64,000 bases of DNA. It comes from Paenibacillus contaminans. GTDB lineage: Bacteria; Bacillota; Bacilli; Paenibacillales; NBRC-103111. The notes beneath the pieces are model-generated. The model searched no databases, had not been told where the DNA came from, and was given only the letters and a program-made list of their open reading frames with translations. Each line of letters begins with the position of its first letter. Position 1 is the stretch's first letter. This document shows positions 58,143 through 64,000 of the stretch, in pieces. The DNA lies in assembly GCF_003285015.1 (NCBI RefSeq), contig NZ_QMFB01000029.1, positions 52,894-116,893 on the forward strand, given 5' to 3'. The position numbers and the translations under genes were made by a program.

Positions 58143-58952
58143 CTATAACGAGCTGTTCAGCAATTTAATAACGCTGTCAGGGTGTTCAAAATGTTTGGTA
58201 TGCGCTTCTCTCTTGTCATCGCTGCGGTACTTGATTTCCAACCGGTATGGCGGTTGAAGCTTGAGCAACTCGAATTGCTCGCGGTCTTCGGCGAATCGGC
58301 GCATCGCTCGTTCAGCCCCCGCTCGAATTTGTTCGCATGCATGATTCGGATGCATATGGATCGCTCCGTTATATCGTTCTTTATAGGCGTCCGTGCTGTA
58401 TTGTTCTCCGCTTCCCGGCATGATTCCTCGTTTGACGCTAACCGTTTCAATTCCTTTAACCAACGCTGCCGCTTCTTTCGTAAACGCCTCATCGCCCGCG
58501 CCGAAGATCGAACGTACGCCCAAGGAAGCGCCGCATAGCGACATCTGACCGAATTCCCCGACGGATATACCATTTATTCGGAAATCGAGTACATTAAACC
58601 AGCCTGTATGCGGCATCTGCGCAAATTCCGTTCCAGATTTCGCATGTTGACCTACCCAAGCCATTGCGTCGAATGTTTCGTCAAGTATAAACGGATAAGG
58701 CCCCGGCTCAGGTCCGCGTAAATACAAGGCCCGCTTATCGAGGAGCAAGTTGTTTATGCCGCCGTATCCGTGACCGTCCGCAACGAAAATTTCGGTTGCT
58801 CCCGCCGCCGCAAATCCGTCGATCGCCGCATTTACTTCCATGGTCAGCAGCCTTTTGCCTTCTTCATAGTATCTGCCTTGAGGCGTAACCCACTCATCAT
58901 GGCTGACGACGCCGCATACGCCTTCCATGTCGGTCATTATATAGATTTTCAA
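58143..58952 (-). CDS. M55-family D-aminopeptidase (DppA-like)
   Basis: 269 residues from TTG 58952 (GGAGGAGGAATTTCA upstream). Metal ligands of DppA are in place: D8 and E10 in MTDMEGVCG, H61 in DGHGYGG, a histidine in WVGQHAKSG and E in VGEFGQMSL. It cleaves D-amino-acid peptides such as D-Ala-D-Ala. The TTG overlaps the TGA of the small ORF at 58949, suggesting coupled translation. Confidence 0.92.
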   Translation of the reverse strand: MKIYIMTDMEGVCGVVSHDEWVTPQGRYYEEGKRLLTMEVNAAIDGFAAAGATEIFVADGHGYGGINNLLLDKRALYLRGPEPGPYPFILDETFDAMAWVGQHAKSGTEFAQMPHTGWFNVLDFRINGISVGEFGQMSLCGASLGVRSIFGAGDEAFTKEAAALVKGIETVSVKRGIMPGSGEQYSTDAYKERYNGAIHMHPNHACEQIRAGAERAMRRFAEDREQFELLKLQPPYRLEIKYRSDDKREAHTKHFEHPDSVIKLLNSSL

Positions 58953-59053
58953 TGAAATTCCTCCTCCGATAATCTTGTCGTCCGGGGTGTAACGCTCGAA
59001 TCCAGGTAACCGATGAAGAGCAGCCGTTCGACATAAAGCGCGTCGAATTTCAT
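58949..59053 (-). CDS. 34-residue ORF coupled to the D-aminopeptidase
   Basis: ATG 59053 follows GATGGGAGGAG at 6 bases and encodes MKFDALYVERLLFIGYLDSS...EEEFH, stopping in CATTGA so that TGA and the next gene's TTG overlap. It may be a leader peptide or the tail of a decayed gene. No family recognised. Confidence 0.4.
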   Translation of the reverse strand: MKFDALYVERLLFIGYLDSSVTPRTTRLSEEEFH

Positions 59054-59319
59054 GCGTAACTCCTCCCATCGGGGAACTCCGTGTCTCTCTATACGATAAC
59101 GGCTTGCCAGCAAGACGAACATGCACAATCTCAAGATTTTCTGGGAGATTCCCACACTCTTGCCGATAGAATCTCCTCGTTCGCCTAAAAGTCACGTTCA
59201 CCGGCGCGACGCATCCTGACCCGATCATGATTTTTCCATGCAAATGCCCCCCTGCACTGAAATTAGCCAAATTAGCCAACTTCAGCGTAGAAGGGCATTG
59301 CGCAAGGTCATTTCTCGTC
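59054..59319. other. gap between SLH protein and D-aminopeptidase
   Basis: All minus frames are open for long stretches because of base composition, but I see no RBS plus start other than that at 59053. No hairpin or repeat-family copy was found. Confidence 0.35.
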
Positions 59320-62300
59320 TTACTTAAGCAGATTATAAACAGCGTTGGCGGCTTCCGCCCGATTCGTCAATGCCTTCGGATCGAATTGATTATCCCCTCT
59401 GCCACTTACAAGACCCAACTGTGCCGCTAGATCCAGGGATTCCAGCGCCCATTTACTTACTTGATCGCGGTCAGCGAACCCAGATATCCGCTCTGTCGGC
59501 ACGGAACTGCCATGCAGCATCATGTTGTAGGCTCTCACGAGCATGACTGCCATCTCTTCGCGGGTGATAGTCCGATCGGGCTCGAAGGTTGCGCTGTCGG
59601 TTCCCTCAACAAGTCCTGCCGCTACAGCGGCTGACACGATCCCTGCATACCAGGCAGATGGCTCTACATCCTTGAACCGCTGTGCTTCGGCCGGCTCAAT
59701 CCCGAGAATACGGACAAGCAAGGCTGCAAACTCTGCTCGCGTCACTCCCTGAGACGGATTAAACTCCGTATTGCTTACTCCCTGAACCACCTGTCTGGCA
59801 CTCATTTCCTTCAACATTCTGTTGGCCCAGTGATCGGAAGGCACATCGTCAAACGTCTTATCATACGCAAGTACAACCACTCTGCCAGGTCGAGGAAGTT
59901 CCGCCTCGATTCGGCCGTCTTTCATGCTGCCGCCCACATATACAAGCTTCCCGTTATCTTCAAGCATATAAACGCCGAGTAGTCCAACATCTGCCTGCGG
60001 ATCGAATGCTATGCTTACCGTAAACGGCGATTCGAATTTTTCTCCAGTAGGTCCGGCATACATCTGAAAATCATATACTTTGCTGGCTGCAGTCAATGAG
60101 GCAAATGCTTGTTCTCCTGCCCTTGCGATCGCCTGCTCCTCGGCCTTGCCCCAGCTGGCGTTCAAGGACATATGAAGCTGAATGTAGCTGCCTGCTCCTG
60201 ATGATTCCATGTTTTGCAAGAGTTGCTGAATCGCGTTTTTGGATATCACCACGGAAGCATCTCCTTGCGTCACAGTCAGTTGCTTCGCAGCAGCTAATGC
60301 ATCATGCGGTATGGATACGGCGGACTTCCCCCCATCCAGAGCGACCGTTATGTTCCCGCTGGCATCTGGTTTCAGGTCATTCTTATTGGGAACAACCTGA
60401 GATGGATCTACAACAGGATTACTGATCGATGGTGATGGCGATGGTGATGGCTCTCCTGGGTCAGACGGCAGTACCGTTACCCCAGTATTTGCCGTTTTAT
60501 CGCCTATTTTGGCGGTAATGACCGCCTCCCCTTGGCTGACTGCCTTCACTAATCCTGATGCACTCACGCTTGCCACCCCTGCGATGCTGCTCTCAAACAG
60601 CGCTTCCGTCGTCACATCCTGGGTTGTTGCGTCACTGTATACGGCAGTAACCACAACCTGAGCCGTCTCACCGATTCTCATAGCAGAAATCGCGCCAAGT
60701 TGAATCGTGTCTAGTGTGGGAGCCAAGTCGTCAATGATGGCAATCGTCAGCGTTTGATTCCCGCCCGAGCTGAAGGTGAAGGTCAGAATCGTTACGCCTT
60801 CCTGCTGCTGCGCCAAATATTCTTTTTTGATCGTCACCGTATCGCCCGCAATCGTATACTCCGTTCCGGGAATGAGCGCCGTAACGCCATTTCGGATATC
60901 GCTTAGCGTATTGCCGTTCAGCGTCAGTGTCGTCGTCACATCCGATTGAACCGACATTTTCTTGTTAAAGCTGCCTGTGGTAGGGCTGATCATACTTCTA
61001 TTCGGAGTCGGATCGCTGAATTCGTTCACATTGGATATCCGGAACGTATGATCCCCCGTCCATTTCGTGCCAGGGAAGAAGCTCATTTGTGAACTTCCGT
61101 CCGGATATAGGTCGAATCCGGGTTCCCCTTCGATCTGAATGATCGACTCTTCGCCATCTTTGCTTACGTTTTGGATCAAATAACCGTGTGTTGTGCTGTC
61201 CGGATGAGTAACTACAATATATTGGCCTTGAATATTGGCCGGAATCTCCGCTGTCGTTACGAACGCATCGTAGGAATCGCCGTCTGCTTTGCGAAGCACT
61301 TGCTGAATATCGCCAATGGCAGGTCCGTCGCTGATTATTTCCATGTCTTCATAGGATAGACCGGTGCCGTCGATCAGCATCATTTTTGTTACAATTCCAT
61401 TCTCAAGGCGGATAAACCCTGTCTTCCCGTCAAGTCTGATCGTCCCTGCAATCAGCGGTGTGCCGGTCTGATTCGGCGAGCTGAGAATAATATCCTTCGT
61501 ATTTCCGTACGTAACGGCCACGGCCACGGCGCCCTCTTCCCCTTGATCAAGCTCCAGCCGTTCCACTTTCTGAATGGTAGCGCTCGCTCCAGCGGCATAT
61601 GGCTCCAGCGCCGTCACGAACGTGCTTCTCAAATTGTCGCCTTCCCGTCGCAGGACGAGCTTGGGCATGGTGAACTCGTCAGCTCGATCGTTCGTATCTA
61701 TGTTGCTGACACGGGTATTGCGTATCGATGGCGACCGGCCCAGGAACAATTCGTTCTGCCCCGGCTCCAGCAGGCCTGTAATTTGAATGCGGCTGCGGTC
61801 GGCTCCATTTTCCTTTGTGACCAGCGTCATCGAATACTGATCATCCGCTAGCTCTGCTTGCTTGACATCGCGTACATAAATATACCCATAGTACTCGTCG
61901 CCGGCCGATCCTGTGGAGGTCTCTCCCTCCGGCAGCACGACCTCCGTCCCTTCCGGCAGCAAGTAAGGGCCGTAATCCTCTGTGATCATGTCAGTCTCGA
62001 ATGCCGCGTCACGGTTGGCATCTCCCTGTAGGGTGTACTCGTGACGGCTTCCTCCCGACACTCTGAATATATCGAGGACATATCCTTCGTCGCCGGCGTC
62101 CCCAGGGAACGTAATATACCATGGCTGTCTGCTATACTCGGTAACGCCCGGGTAACTATTCTCCTGTCTGGCCTCCATAACCTTCACCGTTTCATCGACC
62201 GGGACAAACATCTCCACACTGCCGCCATGTTTGCTATTGTCATTGACCTCCATATCCTTGCTGTCAACGACGACCGTATTGTGCCCCATCGTCGATGACG

Positions 62301-64000
62301 CCCAATGCCGGTATTTCGTGTGAGTATAGCCCAAGTCCGGGATCAGCTCCTGACCTTGGCTGTACAGGTTCAAGTTGAGCGGGTCATAATGATTATGGCC
62401 ATATTTCGTAGTGAATGTCATATAGAGCTGAGATTGCTGCTCGCCTTGTCCGAGCGCAAGCCGGGCTATGCCGGCTGCAGGCTGCAACAGGGAATCTCGA
62501 TTAATAGGATTGGCTTGGCCCTCACTGGCCCATGTATCCTGCAAGGGTACATACTTCCCATTCGGATACGTCAATGCCTTCAACAGATCCCTCGATTTCG
62601 TTAAAGATGGAAAATTGTTATCTGTATTCACATTCTCCAGGTGTTTACCTGTTCGTTGCGAGACAAACCCCTCGGGATCCGCCCATCCGTTCATCATGCC
62701 CGCAACGAGTTCGCTGCCGCCTGTACTTTGAGCGTGATAGGACATCGATACTTCCTTCCAGAATCCGTCGAATAAGTATTGACTCGAAACGAAACTGGTC
62801 AATCGTTCCATCGCGTCGTGAATGTAGTCCGGTCTGTCAATCGCTTTGCCCATTTCCAGAAGTCCTTGCCAAATGTGATAATCCATGTTCGTATCCAGGG
62901 TAGCGTAAGTACGGACAAATTCAACGGACGGCACAAACATTTCATCGACAATTTTAGCGCGAACATTCTCACCGACCTGCTGCGATAATCGCTCAAAAAC
63001 ATCGGTAGATTTCATCATTCCGTATGCTCGAGAGAGGCGATTCAATGACCTCAAATCCATAAAGTGCCACCATTCCCACATCCCGCCGTTATACGGATTA
63101 GGTGGTCCGGAGACAGAGCTTAGCGGCCTACTATCCCAGACCGTATCGTTGACCGGAACGTATCCCTCATACACTTGAGCGAACTTATACAGAATTCTTG
63201 CCGCCCCTGCCGGATCGGTAACCGCCAGTCGTTCCACCTGATTCATGACATAGTCCCGCTTCTTATACCATAAATGCGCCGTTATGAAGTATTTTTTTCC
63301 TCCCTCCTCATAATAGGGATATTCAACCGTCTCTCCTTTTCCGTTGACAACAGTTAGCACCTTGTCCTCCGGATACTGTGCATTCGGATAGATCAAATCG
63401 CTATACGGGCTTGTCAACTGATCGGGCGTCGCCGGGTCCCAATTAAACAAATAATCCGGATGCATTCCCGGCTGATCGGGCAGACCTGCCCAAAATATCC
63501 CCGGATAAGGAGGAATAAGATCTAGCAATTGCTGCACTTCCGCAGACGTAGGTGTTAAATGAACAGACTCTGTAGGCGGCGCTGTATAGTCGGGTTCGTT
63601 TAGTGTTCGCTCCCCCGCTTGAATCATATCTTCTCTATCGAAGCTAACAAGGGCAATTCGCGCATCGGTAGACGATGTTGAATGTGCGGTCATTTGTACG
63701 TAATAGTTGCCGTCCTCGGATGCTTGCGGATGAGCAAACTCGATCGATAGTTGATCTCCCGACCGCTCCATTGTCGGAGCGTCCAACACGTAAGTTATTC
63801 CGGACGGTGTAATCCATTTGAGCTGCAACTGCTCGCTGCTTGCATCGAACTCGGCAGCGGGAATGACGATCCGCTTGCTCGTAAAGCCGAGGTAGGTAAG
63901 GGACAGCCGATCAGGGTACCAAGGCGTCAGCAATTTGTCGGAGCCGATTAGCGGTTCTTCCGGAATGTGATCCGTATAAAGCTTGCCAAAGCGCCCTTCT
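59320..64000 (-). CDS. giant secreted heparinase II/III-like protein with SLH domains (5' end off the window)
   Basis: At least 1,559 residues visible; the N-terminus is beyond 64000. Order: an alpha/alpha toroid region (about 250-480 of the visible part), a heparinase II/III-like beta domain (YGHNHYDPLNLNLYSQG, SSTMGHNTVVVDS), an X2-like Ig module (TTGSFNKKMSVQSDV...), a BIG2 Ig module (VVVTAVYSDATTQDVTTEALFESS), a PSPSPSPS linker, and three S-layer homology repeats at the C-terminus (FDDVPSDHWANRMLKEM, FKDVEPSAWYAGIVSAAVAAGLVEG, GFADRDQVSKWALESLDLA). SLH repeats anchor it to wall polysaccharide. It probably acts as a polysaccharide lyase on a uronic-acid polymer at the cell surface. Confidence 0.9.
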   Translation of the reverse strand, partial: EGRFGKLYTDHIPEEPLIGSDKLLTPWYPDRLSLTYLGFTSKRIVIPAAEFDASSEQLQLKWITPSGITYVLDAPTMERSGDQLSIEFAHPQASEDGNYYVQMTAHSTSSTDARIALVSFDREDMIQAGERTLNEPDYTAPPTESVHLTPTSAEVQQLLDLIPPYPGIFWAGLPDQPGMHPDYLFNWDPATPDQLTSPYSDLIYPNAQYPEDKVLTVVNGKGETVEYPYYEEGGKKYFITAHLWYKKRDYVMNQVERLAVTDPAGAARILYKFAQVYEGYVPVNDTVWDSRPLSSVSGPPNPYNGGMWEWWHFMDLRSLNRLSRAYGMMKSTDVFERLSQQVGENVRAKIVDEMFVPSVEFVRTYATLDTNMDYHIWQGLLEMGKAIDRPDYIHDAMERLTSFVSSQYLFDGFWKEVSMSYHAQSTGGSELVAGMMNGWADPEGFVSQRTGKHLENVNTDNNFPSLTKSRDLLKALTYPNGKYVPLQDTWASEGQANPINRDSLLQPAAGIARLALGQGEQQSQLYMTFTTKYGHNHYDPLNLNLYSQGQELIPDLGYTHTKYRHWASSTMGHNTVVVDSKDMEVNDNSKHGGSVEMFVPVDETVKVMEARQENSYPGVTEYSRQPWYITFPGDAGDEGYVLDIFRVSGGSRHEYTLQGDANRDAAFETDMITEDYGPYLLPEGTEVVLPEGETSTGSAGDEYYGYIYVRDVKQAELADDQYSMTLVTKENGADRSRIQITGLLEPGQNELFLGRSPSIRNTRVSNIDTNDRADEFTMPKLVLRREGDNLRSTFVTALEPYAAGASATIQKVERLELDQGEEGAVAVAVTYGNTKDIILSSPNQTGTPLIAGTIRLDGKTGFIRLENGIVTKMMLIDGTGLSYEDMEIISDGPAIGDIQQVLRKADGDSYDAFVTTAEIPANIQGQYIVVTHPDSTTHGYLIQNVSKDGEESIIQIEGEPGFDLYPDGSSQMSFFPGTKWTGDHTFRISNVNEFSDPTPNRSMISPTTGSFNKKMSVQSDVTTTLTLNGNTLSDIRNGVTALIPGTEYTIAGDTVTIKKEYLAQQQEGVTILTFTFSSGGNQTLTIAIIDDLAPTLDTIQLGAISAMRIGETAQVVVTAVYSDATTQDVTTEALFESSIAGVASVSASGLVKAVSQGEAVITAKIGDKTANTGVTVLPSDPGEPSPSPSPSISNPVVDPSQVVPNKNDLKPDASGNITVALDGGKSAVSIPHDALAAAKQLTVTQGDASVVISKNAIQQLLQNMESSGAGSYIQLHMSLNASWGKAEEQAIARAGEQAFASLTAASKVYDFQMYAGPTGEKFESPFTVSIAFDPQADVGLLGVYMLEDNGKLVYVGGSMKDGRIEAELPRPGRVVVLAYDKTFDDVPSDHWANRMLKEMSARQVVQGVSNTEFNPSQGVTRAEFAALLVRILGIEPAEAQRFKDVEPSAWYAGIVSAAVAAGLVEGTDSATFEPDRTITREEMAVMLVRAYNMMLHGSSVPTERISGFADRDQVSKWALESLDLAAQLGLVSGRGDNQFDPKALTNRAEAANAVYNLLK

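Noticed and set aside
1..64000. CRISPR array, tRNA, rRNA, transposase or prophage genes
   Set aside because: No evenly spaced identical repeats, no cloverleaf or rRNA-like segment, and no transposase, integrase or phage structural protein was recognised in any frame.

Overview
The window looks like chromosomal DNA of a Paenibacillus-type member of the Bacillota (Paenibacillaceae). The signs are strong GGAGG-type ribosome binding sites with frequent GTG and TTG starts, YesM/YesN-type two-component genes next to LplB/YtcP-type sugar permeases and a large lipoprotein binding protein with no ATPase gene alongside, a giant secreted heparinase-like protein with S-layer homology repeats, and families common in that group (DUF1796 peptidase-like, DUF6376 lipoprotein, UbiB-like kinase). 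No rRNA, tRNA, CRISPR array, transposase or integrase was seen.

Layout. 1-2.65 kb: the start of a YesN-like response regulator (running off the left edge), divergent from a secreted (alpha/alpha)-barrel enzyme whose C-terminal carbohydrate-binding module is cut short. 2.7-22.5 kb: an AT-rich accessory block of small, mostly single, mostly minus-strand genes (Nudix, SUKH, MerR, MurD, two APH-type kinases, NTF2, methyltransferase, GNATs, UbiB-like kinase, DUF1796). 22.8-42.4 kb: a higher-GC metabolic block with a LysR gene, a quinone reductase, a ~14.6 kb minus-strand polysaccharide-utilisation operon (alpha/beta hydrolase, pectin-acetylesterase-like, TetR, YesM kinase, YesN regulator, binding protein, GH106-like enzyme, two permeases, GH3 enzyme), and metE facing its probable LysR regulator. 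43.5-57 kb: a second accessory block like the first. 57.5-64 kb: degraded genes, a D-aminopeptidase, and the C-terminal 1.5 kb-residue part of a heparinase II/III-like SLH protein running off the right edge.

The main unexplained signal is a family of about 20 related 60-90 bp intergenic elements. They occur only in the two accessory blocks and all lie in one orientation. Each has the form CTGCCCGTTAGTT - hairpin - CGTACCCGTTAGCTTAAT. The second end sits at or within a few bases of the stop codon of the minus-strand gene that follows; in two cases the stop codon lies inside the element. The result is a chain of one-gene units with the functional mix typical of integron cassettes. The elements do not match canonical attC sites and no recombinase is in view, so the cassette idea remains a hypothesis. 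A second family of four larger hairpin elements (TCTTGTCA-loop-TGACAAGA plus a GC hairpin) also occurs in one orientation.

Genes working together. The polysaccharide operon has a near-perfect sigma-A promoter followed directly by a perfect 17-bp palindrome, which suggests autoregulation by its own TetR protein, with the YesM/YesN pair giving inducer control. The accessory blocks show heavy decay: a GyrI-like gene with an in-frame TGA, a kinase gene with a frameshift and an inverted internal piece, a GNAT fused to another family across an A6 slip site, and remnants of an MFS transporter and a sigma-54 activator.
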